64,000 bases of DNA. It comes from Parapedobacter sp042666505 (lineage in GTDB: Bacteria; Bacteroidota; Bacteroidia; Sphingobacteriales; Sphingobacteriaceae). A model generated the notes under the pieces. The model ran no database searches, was not told the DNA's origin, and was given only the letters and a program-made list of their open reading frames with translations. This document shows, in pieces, positions 17,168-24,913 of the stretch. Where the stretch lies: positions 1,240,001 through 1,304,000 of the forward strand of contig NZ_JBHTDN010000001.1 of NCBI RefSeq assembly GCF_042666505.1, written 5' to 3'. Made by a program: the position numbers and the translations under genes. Within the stretch, counting starts at the first letter, position 1, and every line of letters starts with the position of its first letter.

Positions 17168-17540
17168 AAGTCGATGTTTTAAATATGCTTCTGATAGTCT
17201 CTTTTAGTATAATAGGATCAAACGGTTTACTAAGAAAATTATTAACGGAATAAGGAAGGCCACTCAGCTCTTCGATGACATTCTCCGATGCTGAAAGTAC
17301 GATGACTGGAATTTCGCTATATAAACCACTTACTTTCAAGCATTTTAGAAACGATCTCCCGTCCATCTGCGGCATTACCCAATCCATTATGATTAGATCC
17401 GGAATCTGGCGGCTTTCCAACCAAAGAAACGCCTCATAACCATTCGCAGTTGCCTGTACATCGTATTCCTTCGATAGTATAAAATGTAATAACCGCTGTA
17501 TCGTTGGTTCGTCTTCTACTAATAGAATTCTTTTCTTCAT
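17151..17540 (-). CDS. stand-alone receiver-domain response regulator
   Basis: A 129-residue CheY-like protein consisting only of a receiver domain: acidic pair D10/E11, phosphoacceptor D53 (PDLIIMDWVMPQMDG), switch S83 or S85 (VLSASE) and K105 (SKPFDP). There is no output domain, so it must act by binding a partner. The overlapping downstream gene encodes a sugar transferase with a degenerate receiver, an obvious candidate. No histidine kinase is in the window. The inverted repeat at 17629-17646 lies 89 nt upstream of the start. Confidence 0.92.
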   Translation of the reverse strand: MKKRILLVEDEPTIQRLLHFILSKEYDVQATANGYEAFLWLESRQIPDLIIMDWVMPQMDGRSFLKCLKVSGLYSEIPVIVLSASENVIEELSGLPYSVNNFLSKPFDPIILKETIRSIFKTSTYGFVN

Positions 17541-17628
17541 ACCTCAAACAGGATCTAAGCATTTACCGAGGACAAATCTCAAAGTTTTTTTAAGAAAAAA
17601 AGCAGAAAAACGTACAATAAACTCCCTT

Positions 17629-17646
17629 TGTAGCCAATCCACTACA
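17629..17646. promoter_or_regulatory. inverted repeat TGTAG-N8-CTACA, site 3
   Basis: TGTAGCCAATCCACTACA is an exact copy of the operator pattern; the outer T/A pair extends the arms to 6 bp. It lies upstream of the minus-strand response regulator/sugar transferase unit. A weak -7 box (GAGATTTG on the minus strand, 17573-17580) has its centre 61 bp away; an alternative AAACTTTG lies at 17580-17587. Confidence 0.6.
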
Positions 17647-17729
17647 ACTAAATCAACTCTTGAAAGAGACCCACGCGGTAGGTATGAAAATGATAGCCGG
17701 GGGTCAGCTAATCGCTTTATGAGAAAAGT

Positions 17730-18380
17730 TCAGTTTCCTGTTTTGATGGAAACTTCCGAAGTTTTTGCTTTAACGAGCATATTGATGTAAACGACATCTA
17801 AAAAAAAGCAAATGCTTCCGAGTATAAAAACCAAGTTTGCCAGATCAGCGTGCCCCAGGGCACCGAATAACACGGTACTGGCAGCGGTCCCGATGCCCTT
17901 ACTTATTGCCAGGAAAAGGCTTTGACCGCTGTTGCTTCTTCGCTCGATTAACATCAATATGAACAATACCGACATGAAGACATTTTGTAGAAAAGCCGAA
18001 TAAACAGCACCGTCAGTGCCCCCGAATTCCTTAATAAATGCGTACTCGATGAGCATGGAAATCAGAAGCACAATAAGGCTATAGGGTATAAAATAAGCTG
18101 GATTTGCATAGTTCTTAAAACCCTTTTTACCATACAAAAAGTAAGTAACCAATATCAGCACATCGAATAACAGCCATATGATATTAATATAGGATTGCAG
18201 ACTGAAACTATTATGACGGATACTGTACGCTGACTGCACCAACTCCCAAGAAAAATTGAGTGCTAAGGCCCAAAACGGAATCGCGAACGTCTTTTGAGCA
18301 AAGCCCAAACGAATGGCTTCGATGTATGCCAGCGTCCATGCAAGGCCACCTGTCAGTCCTAAAATTGTATAAAAGTCCAT
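17730..18380 (-). CDS. 7-TM protein resembling Pyr4/PaxB-type membrane terpene cyclases
   Basis: A 216-residue protein with about seven hydrophobic segments and almost no soluble domain. ALALNFSWELVQSAYS (Glu46 after Trp45) and FFLDVVYINML (Asp195) recall the conserved N-x-x-W-E and the C-terminal Asp of the fungal Pyr4/PaxB/AtmB meroterpenoid cyclases, which protonate an epoxide or olefin. That resemblance is from memory of the family and needs a profile search. The gene is monocistronic: its own promoter is predicted upstream and the next minus-strand gene has a separate leader. An unrelated small transporter or sensor fold is the alternative. No isoprenoid substrate gene adjoins it, although a UbiA gene lies 7 kb away. 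Confidence 0.55.
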   Translation of the reverse strand: MDFYTILGLTGGLAWTLAYIEAIRLGFAQKTFAIPFWALALNFSWELVQSAYSIRHNSFSLQSYINIIWLLFDVLILVTYFLYGKKGFKNYANPAYFIPYSLIVLLISMLIEYAFIKEFGGTDGAVYSAFLQNVFMSVLFILMLIERRSNSGQSLFLAISKGIGTAASTVLFGALGHADLANLVFILGSICFFLDVVYINMLVKAKTSEVSIKTGN

Positions 18381-18466
18381 ACCTTACAAATAGCTAACCT
18401 TCCATTTTCGAATCTTGCACAGATATGTAAGCAATCAATATTGATTGGCCCAATCGATTAGTTTAA

Positions 18467-18498
18467 CAAACATACAAAACAATTCAATGTTTCTGCAA
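18467..18498 (-). promoter_or_regulatory. candidate promoter of the 7-TM protein gene
   Basis: On the minus strand TTG (18498-18496) is followed after 21 nt by TATGTTTG (18474-18467). This fits the Bacteroidota pattern TTG-N17-23-TAnnTTTG. The ATG at 18380 is 87 nt downstream. Confidence 0.45.
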
Positions 18499-18512
18499 CT
18501 TATTGGCATAAA

Positions 18513-18563
18513 ATGCATAAAGGCCGATATCGTGTCAATTATGGATATCGGCCCTTATGCATG
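18513..18563 (-). terminator. long hairpin downstream of the HEAT/DUF1080 gene
   Basis: The arms ATGCATAAAGGCCGATATC and GATATCGGCCCTTATGCAT pair over 19 positions with one mismatch around a 12-nt loop. It begins about 15 nt after the stop of the minus-strand gene ending at 18578. The T-tract on the minus strand is short (CATTTTATG), so it may act as a terminator or an mRNA 3' stabiliser. Confidence 0.55.
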
Positions 18564-18577
18564 CTTTTTGAAATGGA

Positions 18578-21500
18578 CTATAGCCGTTTCACGCGAATGT
18601 TCCGGAAGTGTACCTCCGATCCATGTCCGAGGAAACCGATGTGGCCTGATTTACGGGTTAGCCCAGGGTGGGACTTATGGTCCAGCGTTCCATTCTTGGA
18701 GGCTTCTGCCAAATCGCCATCAACGATAACCGTACCGTTCAGCGTCACGCGGATTTTGTTACCTTTCACGTATATCTCTTCTTCATTCCATTCTCCCACC
18801 GGCCGCAGGTATCCCTGCTTTGCCGGTATCACGCCATATACGGAGCCGTGGTGTTGGTATTCTTCGATATTCCTATACATCTCGGCTCCGTCGTCCAGCA
18901 CTTGTATTTCCATACCGGCGTAGGCGGCGTCGCCCTCCAGTGGCGCCCGAATTCCGATGCCATTATTTGCGCCGGGCGTCAATCTGAATTCGAAACGGTA
19001 GACAAAATCAGAAAATTCTTCTTTTGTAAACAGATTCCCTCCCGATCCCTCAGTTGGGACAACCGCGAGGGTGCCCTCTTCGCTGATACTATATGCGTCG
19101 GTATTTTTTCGCCAAGCGTCCATATTTGTTCCATCAAACAACACGTTAAACCCTTCCTTTTTTTCATGTGCTGGCAGGGTAAACACTTCCTTGCGGGGCA
19201 ATTCACGAATGTAGATATCCCGATAGAAAACGTGTGTTCCATGGGCCTGCAATTCGATTTGTTCTTTGGGGAATATAGGGAGGCTCCGGTCCCAGAAATT
19301 TTCAAGCACGACGCTATCAGTTACCAACTCACCGTTCAGATATACGGTGACACGATCGCCGACCATTCGAATGCGGAAAGTATTCCATTCTCCCAGCGGA
19401 TTGTCGGCAACTTTCAGCGGTTTACTCTCATGTTTCTGGTTGTTATATAACCCTCCGGACCCCACTTGGGCACCTACATTCACACGTGATGTATCCCAGA
19501 TTTGCACCTGCGGCGTACCACGAAGATAAATCCCGGCGTCGCCATCTTTTCCGTCTTTGGCGAGCTTCCAGTCGACCAGCATTTCGAAATCGCCATACTG
19601 CTTAACCGTTGCGATATTATCACCATGCCCATTAAAAAACAATTCACCGTTTTGCACGGACCATCCGCCATGCATCACTTCATCGGCCTTGATCTGCGCT
19701 TCAGCCAATGTTTTGGCGTCCATCGCCGCACGTTTTATGGGATCAGCTACCAGTCCTTTCCAACCTTTTAGGTCCTTCCCGTTAAATAGCGATACATAAC
19801 CGGAGCCCTTGGGCATCTCATTGAGGTGCTTCTGGATTGCCTCACGAAGATAGCTACTTTCGCTGCCAGAAAGCAATTCGATTACCTGGTTCAGCAGACG
19901 GACTACATCTGCTCCGTAAAAGCCTTTATTGTCTAATGCGATATTCATTACCGTATTTGCGGCCGTCGACTTCAACTGTTCATCGTCGAGAAATTTGCCG
20001 GCAAAGAGCAAAGCGTTGTACGTCTTCTGGGCTTCCAACGCACGTAATACCGCCTTCTTCTGTTCAACCGATTCCGCAGCTTCGAACGCATCCCTTAGGT
20101 AGAGCACTTTTTGATCAGCGGGAAGATCCGCACCGCTCACAAGTCGGACCAGCCCCTTGATTACCGCATCCAGTTGGCCGGAATCCGTCACCTTTTTTCG
20201 GCTCAATGCAATCAATTGCGGTAACGCTTCTTCTCCGGTCCAATTTGCCAGCGCGGTAGTGGCAGCCCCTCGCAATACCGGGTCTCCTTGGTTCGTGTGG
20301 TCTGCAACAACTTCCAGGGCATCCTTTCCTCCTATTCCAGACAGTATTGGAAAAAAGAATGCCCGTTGCTGGGCATCGGCAGCCTGAAAGCGGGAAATCA
20401 CCGATTGCGTTTGTGTCTTTCGATCGTCGCCCAACGTAACAGCAACCACCGCTGCCGCCTGTATCGCCCCCGCATATTCATTATTTGCCTCCGTCAATAA
20501 GTCCAGGATCTTATTCAAATCTTCGGAACGGGCAATCTGTGGCAATGCACCGAACGCTGCTGTCTTTACCGCTTTCGATGCGTCGCTTCCAATGATCCCA
20601 AGTATCACAGGCATACTTTCTCCCGCTCCTCGCTGACCAAGAATATCGATTAGCAAGATTTGCACATCGGCATTCTGTTCATCTTTCAGCGCGCTGGTGA
20701 CCAGCTGCGTAAGCTGCTTATTTTTTGACGTAAGAAGCACTTGCTTGATCGCCTGCCGGGTTTCAGCATCGCTTGCCGGTAAGAGGGCAATCAGTTCGCT
20801 GTCTGCGGCATCCGGATCCAGTTGATGCAATGCGTTTATGGCTTCCTTGCGAACAGCTGGAGCGGCCGAGCGCAATGCCTTCCGGACTTCCGGGAGGGCT
20901 CCTGATTGCTTATGGCTCGCAACATATCGTAGCATGTCTACTTGTACCTGTTCGTCGGCTCTGTCCAAGCGCTTCACCAATTTAGCTGAAACTGCACCGT
21001 TCAAATATGGGGAAAGCAAACCCAAAGCGGCGTTGCGGTATCTGGAGTTATCATCGCGTGACGCCTTCACCAGCGTTTTCACCTGCTGCTCCTTATTGGT
21101 TTCGGTAAGCAAGCCCAAAGCCGCAATGCGCGTATGGGTCTGATCCGTTTGACGAGCTTCCTTGATTACTTTTGACGCGGCCTTACCTGCAGCTGCAGTT
21201 TCACCATTCGCTATTTGTTTATGCAAATAGTTGACGTAGGCTGACGTTGCTTCCGTCGGATCGTATTTATAACCTGCCGATTTTGCCGCATCTGCTAGCA
21301 GCGATTGAGAGGCGGCTCCTCCCAGTCTCGAAAGCGCGTACAAGGAGATTCTTCGAAGCGCAGGATCTGTAGTGTTTGCTTTGGCCAAAACAGCCTCCTC
21401 CGCCGGAGAGTAAGCCATAAAACCTAACCCATCGATGATATTTACCGCGGTGATCCCTTTCGCGTTTTCAAGTGCCTTCTGCAGCGCAGCGCCTGCGCGC

Positions 21501-21985
21501 GCTGTCCCGATGCGGGACAACGCCCGGGCGGCCTTCTCACTCAGATATTCGTCAGTGAGGTACGGGCTTAATGCGTCCACGGCACTGTCGTCTCCGGCAT
21601 TCTGCAACAGCTGGATCACAAACCCTTTGTTGTCTTTGTTGTCGAGTGCCTTCAGTGCCTCAACAGCTCCTTGCAGGAAAGTGGCACGCTGTCCCGTCTT
21701 GCCCGGTAACAGCACATGGTAGCTGTAACTGTTGACTGCATACTCGATTCCGGCATTATCACCCGTTCCCGGGGGCACCAGTTGTTTAAGAAGTGCTGCA
21801 ATATCTGACGCCGTAAACCGTTCCATCTGCCCCATGGCTTCCCGAAAACGCACAGAAGTTTCAGAAGGTTGCTGTGCCAGCAGGTCGGCAATCTTGGTGG
21901 TGGTGGTCCGGACATCGGTATGTTGGGCCGACACAGGCACCTGGTGTATAAACAGCGCCAAGAGCGCATATATGATTTTTTTCAT
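18578..21985 (-). CDS. secreted HEAT-repeat protein with two 3-keto-disaccharide hydrolase (DUF1080) domains
   Basis: A 1135-residue exported protein. Residues 1-21 form a signal peptide (LLALFIHQVPVSAQ). Residues about 25-725 are helical HEAT-type repeats rich in Ala/Leu. Two DUF1080 (3-keto-disaccharide hydrolase, PF06439) jelly-roll domains follow: about 726-941, starting SLFNGKDLKGWKG, and about 942-1135, starting VLFDGTNMDAWRK. Both keep the LFNG/LFDG-x6-W opening and the W-N-x-x-R/I strand. Proteins of this family cleave glycosides after oxidation of the 3-OH to a ketone. The next gene upstream on the same strand is a Gfo/Idh oxidoreductase with a Tat-type leader, consistent with such a pathway. 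A fusion of two catalytic or binding domains to a long HEAT scaffold is unusual. Confidence 0.85.
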   Translation of the reverse strand: MKKIIYALLALFIHQVPVSAQHTDVRTTTTKIADLLAQQPSETSVRFREAMGQMERFTASDIAALLKQLVPPGTGDNAGIEYAVNSYSYHVLLPGKTGQRATFLQGAVEALKALDNKDNKGFVIQLLQNAGDDSAVDALSPYLTDEYLSEKAARALSRIGTARAGAALQKALENAKGITAVNIIDGLGFMAYSPAEEAVLAKANTTDPALRRISLYALSRLGGAASQSLLADAAKSAGYKYDPTEATSAYVNYLHKQIANGETAAAGKAASKVIKEARQTDQTHTRIAALGLLTETNKEQQVKTLVKASRDDNSRYRNAALGLLSPYLNGAVSAKLVKRLDRADEQVQVDMLRYVASHKQSGALPEVRKALRSAAPAVRKEAINALHQLDPDAADSELIALLPASDAETRQAIKQVLLTSKNKQLTQLVTSALKDEQNADVQILLIDILGQRGAGESMPVILGIIGSDASKAVKTAAFGALPQIARSEDLNKILDLLTEANNEYAGAIQAAAVVAVTLGDDRKTQTQSVISRFQAADAQQRAFFFPILSGIGGKDALEVVADHTNQGDPVLRGAATTALANWTGEEALPQLIALSRKKVTDSGQLDAVIKGLVRLVSGADLPADQKVLYLRDAFEAAESVEQKKAVLRALEAQKTYNALLFAGKFLDDEQLKSTAANTVMNIALDNKGFYGADVVRLLNQVIELLSGSESSYLREAIQKHLNEMPKGSGYVSLFNGKDLKGWKGLVADPIKRAAMDAKTLAEAQIKADEVMHGGWSVQNGELFFNGHGDNIATVKQYGDFEMLVDWKLAKDGKDGDAGIYLRGTPQVQIWDTSRVNVGAQVGSGGLYNNQKHESKPLKVADNPLGEWNTFRIRMVGDRVTVYLNGELVTDSVVLENFWDRSLPIFPKEQIELQAHGTHVFYRDIYIRELPRKEVFTLPAHEKKEGFNVLFDGTNMDAWRKNTDAYSISEEGTLAVVPTEGSGGNLFTKEEFSDFVYRFEFRLTPGANNGIGIRAPLEGDAAYAGMEIQVLDDGAEMYRNIEEYQHHGSVYGVIPAKQGYLRPVGEWNEEEIYVKGNKIRVTLNGTVIVDGDLAEASKNGTLDHKSHPGLTRKSGHIGFLGHGSEVHFRNIRVKRL

Positions 21986-22123
21986 TTCAATAATATTTAT
22001 GAGCGTAAATTTTCAAGGACATAAATGAGCTTGTTGCATTCAGTTGTTAGTAGCTGCAATGAAGTTTGTGCCCGCTTACGGCATTCAACAGATTTCATGG
22101 CTTTTTGCATCCGTCGCTGTCAT

Positions 22124-23395
22124 TTAAATTGCCCATGGGCCACGCATAGGCTGATCCACCAATCGGTTGGCGGCCTCATCATCTACGAATAATTGCGTTT
22201 GCGGATCAAATTTGAGTGACCGCCCCAGGCGCAATGCCGCCAATCCCATATTGACAATTGTGCAGGAACGGTGACCATTTTGCTCATTGAGCGCAAACTT
22301 CTTGCGTGTTTTCACGGCATCGACAAAATCGGTTACCTGTGGTTCGGGATCCGGAAAAGCGGCGAGCTTCCGTTCCATATCTGGAATATCCGACTTGAAA
22401 CCCCGAAAAAGCTTACCATTCGGTCCTTCGATATAAGGCATACCAACATCCTTTCCTTCACCATCGAGCACAATTTGGCAACCATCCGCATACGTATACG
22501 TTATGCGGCGCCACGTTCCAACTGCGTCGCTGTGTTGTTGCGGTGCATCCACCTCGACAGAAATCGGACTTTCATCATCCTTATTCAAGAAATATTGGAC
22601 CGGATCGATATAATGCTGCCCCATATCCCCCAGTCCGCCACCATCGTAATCCCAATACCCTCTAAACGTTGTATGTACACGGTGCGTACTATAAGGCTTA
22701 TAAGGTGCGGGACCTAACCACATGTCGTAATCGAGTTCCTTCGGAACCTGCTCAACGGGAAGGTTTTCATGGCCTACCCAATAAAACTTCCAGTCAAATC
22801 CGGTGTGTTTGCTGATCGTTACCTTAAGCGGCCAACCTAACATACCCGAATCGACCAGTTTTTTGATGCGTTTTACCGGAACGTTCATCCCATAAAAATT
22901 GTCTTCGAACCGGAACCAGGTATTCAAGCGGAAGATGTTGCCATGTTGCTTTACGGCCTCCACGACACGTTTTCCCTCACCAATGGTACGTGTCATCGGC
23001 TTTTCACACCAAATGTCTTTTCCCATTCGCGCGGCTTCTGCGGCCATCAGTCCGTGCCAATGCGGAGGCGTTGCAATATGCACAATGTCCACCTCAGGCA
23101 ACTGGATCAGCTCACGGAAGTCCGAAAATTGCTTAACCGCAGTATCACCGAGCTGCTTCATCGCCAATGCCAGGTGACGCGTATCTACATCGCAGATCGC
23201 AACTGTCTTCGTACCTGCATAAGCGAAATGTCCCCGGCCCATTCCGCCAACTCCGATCACTCCTTTGGTAAGGTGATCACTTGGAGCAAGATAACCTTGC
23301 CCCCCCAATACGAAACGGGGTACAATGCTGAATGCTGCCGCCCCAATCGTTACTTTTTTAATAAACTCCCGACGGGATGTGTTTTTTTCTTTCAT
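22124..23395 (-). CDS. Gfo/Idh/MocA family oxidoreductase with Tat signal
   Basis: A 423-residue NAD(P)-dependent sugar oxidoreductase. The start at 23395 (MKEKNTSRREFIKKV) yields a Tat-type leader with the Arg-Arg motif and hydrophobic core TIGAAAFSIV. The frame continues upstream to 23719, but that extension is low-complexity translation of an AT-rich leader and overlaps the divergent ROK gene. The Rossmann motif is GVIGVGGMGRGHF and the catalytic Lys lies in WCEKPMTRT. Export to the periplasm with pre-bound cofactor fits the 3-keto-sugar pathway. It is 138 nt upstream of the HEAT/DUF1080 gene on the same strand, probably cotranscribed. Confidence 0.9.
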   Translation of the reverse strand: MKEKNTSRREFIKKVTIGAAAFSIVPRFVLGGQGYLAPSDHLTKGVIGVGGMGRGHFAYAGTKTVAICDVDTRHLALAMKQLGDTAVKQFSDFRELIQLPEVDIVHIATPPHWHGLMAAEAARMGKDIWCEKPMTRTIGEGKRVVEAVKQHGNIFRLNTWFRFEDNFYGMNVPVKRIKKLVDSGMLGWPLKVTISKHTGFDWKFYWVGHENLPVEQVPKELDYDMWLGPAPYKPYSTHRVHTTFRGYWDYDGGGLGDMGQHYIDPVQYFLNKDDESPISVEVDAPQQHSDAVGTWRRITYTYADGCQIVLDGEGKDVGMPYIEGPNGKLFRGFKSDIPDMERKLAAFPDPEPQVTDFVDAVKTRKKFALNEQNGHRSCTIVNMGLAALRLGRSLKFDPQTQLFVDDEAANRLVDQPMRGPWAI

Positions 23396-23430
23396 CAGAG
23401 AATATTTTGTTTTTAATGGTCTGATGGAAC

Positions 23431-23472
23431 CGACTCCTTCATCGCCCTTGCATAAGGGCGTTGACGGAGTCG
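23431..23472. repeat. 42-nt two-tier hairpin in the Gfo/Idh leader
   Basis: Outer arms CGACTCC/GGAGTCG and inner arms CGCCCTT/AAGGGCG are joined by TTCAT/TTGAC, which add three more pairs. The stem has about 17 paired positions and two mismatches around a GCAT loop. It lies 36-77 nt upstream of the oxidoreductase ATG and has no T-tract. It looks like a REP-type intergenic palindrome or an mRNA leader structure. Confidence 0.5.
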
Positions 23473-23584
23473 ATTTCATTTGTATAATTTGAATTCCAAA
23501 TCGGTCTTGCCCGACAAATTTATTATTTCCCCTGTCAAAGCAAAAACTTTTTATATTTTTTTTCAAAAGATAGAATACATGTGC

Positions 23585-23604
23585 AAATATGTAGCAAAAT
23601 ATGT
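23585..23604. promoter_or_regulatory. direct repeats AAATATGT between divergent ROK and Gfo/Idh genes
   Basis: AAATATGT occurs at 23585-23592 and 23597-23604, a 12-bp period, within an AT-rich divergent intergenic region. It is a candidate site for the adjacent ROK regulator. Repeats this AT-rich can occur by chance. Confidence 0.25.
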
Positions 23605-23625
23605 GTCCATTACCGATAATATGAG

Positions 23626-23633
23626 TATTTTTG
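23626..23633 (+). promoter_or_regulatory. candidate -7 box of the ROK regulator gene
   Basis: TATTTTTG matches TAnnTTTG and lies 20 nt before the ATG at 23654. No convincing -33 TTG is seen. Confidence 0.35.
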
Positions 23634-23653
23634 AGCACTAATACAGAGCTGCT

Positions 23654-24910
23654 ATGTCGCCATCGTTTTTGGGTAAAAATCACTTTGAAAACAAGTCGAA
23701 GATTGAGAGGAAAAACCAAGGATTCAAGCTAAAATTGGTTAAAGCCTTAATCGCCAACCACGGTATGACCAATGCCGAAATATGCAAACACCTAAAAATA
23801 AGCGCCCCAAAAACCTTGGAGTTGATTAATACCTTGGCTGAAGCTGGAATATTGGAGCAAAACGAAAAAGGAAGTTCCATCGGCGGACGAAAGCCGATAT
23901 TAAACAAGTTAAAAAGCAATACATTTTTTATTGTTTGTATCGAAGTCGAGTTATACAGGGTGAAAATGACCATCGTCGACAACACCAACACGTTTGTACA
24001 TGCCGATACATCTTCGTTTTTGCTGACGAAAGACTGGTCTTCTGCCATCGAATTAAACCGGCTACTTGCGAATTTCGTCCGGTCATCGGGAATTGCATGG
24101 TCATCCATTTTAGCCGTTGGCATCAGCATGCCGGGGCTTATCAATAACAACAGTGGCCGCAATCATACGTATATGATGCACCCGGATGAACACGTTTCGC
24201 TGCAGGATTACTTTTCAACACAATTTGACAAGCCGACATTTATCATCAACGATGTCAAAAGCGCTGCGATAGCCGAATTGAAATTCGGCATGGCAAAAAG
24301 ACGCAAGGATGTATTGGTCATCCTGATGGATTGGGGGATTGGGTTAGGTGTAATCATGGATGGGCGATTACGGAATGGTACAGCCGGGTTTTCTGGAGAA
24401 ATGGGACACATGCCGTTTGTCGAGGATGGCACATTGTGTTACTGTGGCAAAAAAGGCTGCCTTGAAACGGTTGCTTCCGGGGTTGCGCTGGTAAGAATGG
24501 CCAAAGAAGGAATACAATCCGGTGAAGATTCCTTACTCAACGAGTTATCCGAACAAGAAATAGAAAACATTGAACCCCAACAGGTTATAGAAGCCGCCAA
24601 CAAAGGTGATCAATATGCGATCAGCATCCTTTCCTTCATCGGCGAAAAGCTTGGGAAGGGCATCGCCGCGCTTGTGCAACTTTTCAATCCCGAACTAATT
24701 ATTCTGAGTGGAAAGATCGCGGAGGCAAACCAATACATTACCATTCCTATCCAGCAGGCCATCAACACCTACTGCATGACGCAGCTTAAGAATATGGCTC
24801 GTGTGGAACTCTCTGAACTCGGTGCTGATGCGGGTGCCAAGGGGATCGCACATATTGCATTCGAAAAGTACTTTGACTCGCTCATCTCTTCAATTGAAAC
24901 ATACGTCTAG
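23654..24910 (+). CDS. ROK-family transcriptional regulator
   Basis: A 418-residue NagC/XylR-type ROK repressor. The N-terminal winged helix-turn-helix (about residues 17-75) has NAEICKHLKISAPKTLELIN, and the basic SIGGRKP is a typical wing/linker. The ROK kinase-like domain carries the zinc motif CYCGKKGCLE inside the GHMPF...CLE signature. The gene is divergent to the Gfo/Idh-HEAT/DUF1080 operon, 258 nt between starts, so it may control that operon in response to a sugar. The PPTase gene follows after 3 nt. Confidence 0.9.
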   Translation: MSPSFLGKNHFENKSKIERKNQGFKLKLVKALIANHGMTNAEICKHLKISAPKTLELINTLAEAGILEQNEKGSSIGGRKPILNKLKSNTFFIVCIEVELYRVKMTIVDNTNTFVHADTSSFLLTKDWSSAIELNRLLANFVRSSGIAWSSILAVGISMPGLINNNSGRNHTYMMHPDEHVSLQDYFSTQFDKPTFIINDVKSAAIAELKFGMAKRRKDVLVILMDWGIGLGVIMDGRLRNGTAGFSGEMGHMPFVEDGTLCYCGKKGCLETVASGVALVRMAKEGIQSGEDSLLNELSEQEIENIEPQQVIEAANKGDQYAISILSFIGEKLGKGIAALVQLFNPELIILSGKIAEANQYITIPIQQAINTYCMTQLKNMARVELSELGADAGAKGIAHIAFEKYFDSLISSIETYV

Positions 24911-24913
24911 CTT

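Noticed and set aside
22019..22123. Regulatory RNA between the oxidoreductase and HEAT/DUF1080 genes
   Set aside because: I found only weak pairings and no terminator or promoter-like element there.
23396..23719. N-terminal extension of the Gfo/Idh gene and a small protein in the leader
   Set aside because: It translates an AT-rich leader and a hairpin, overlaps the divergent ROK gene, and would bury the Tat signal at residue 109.
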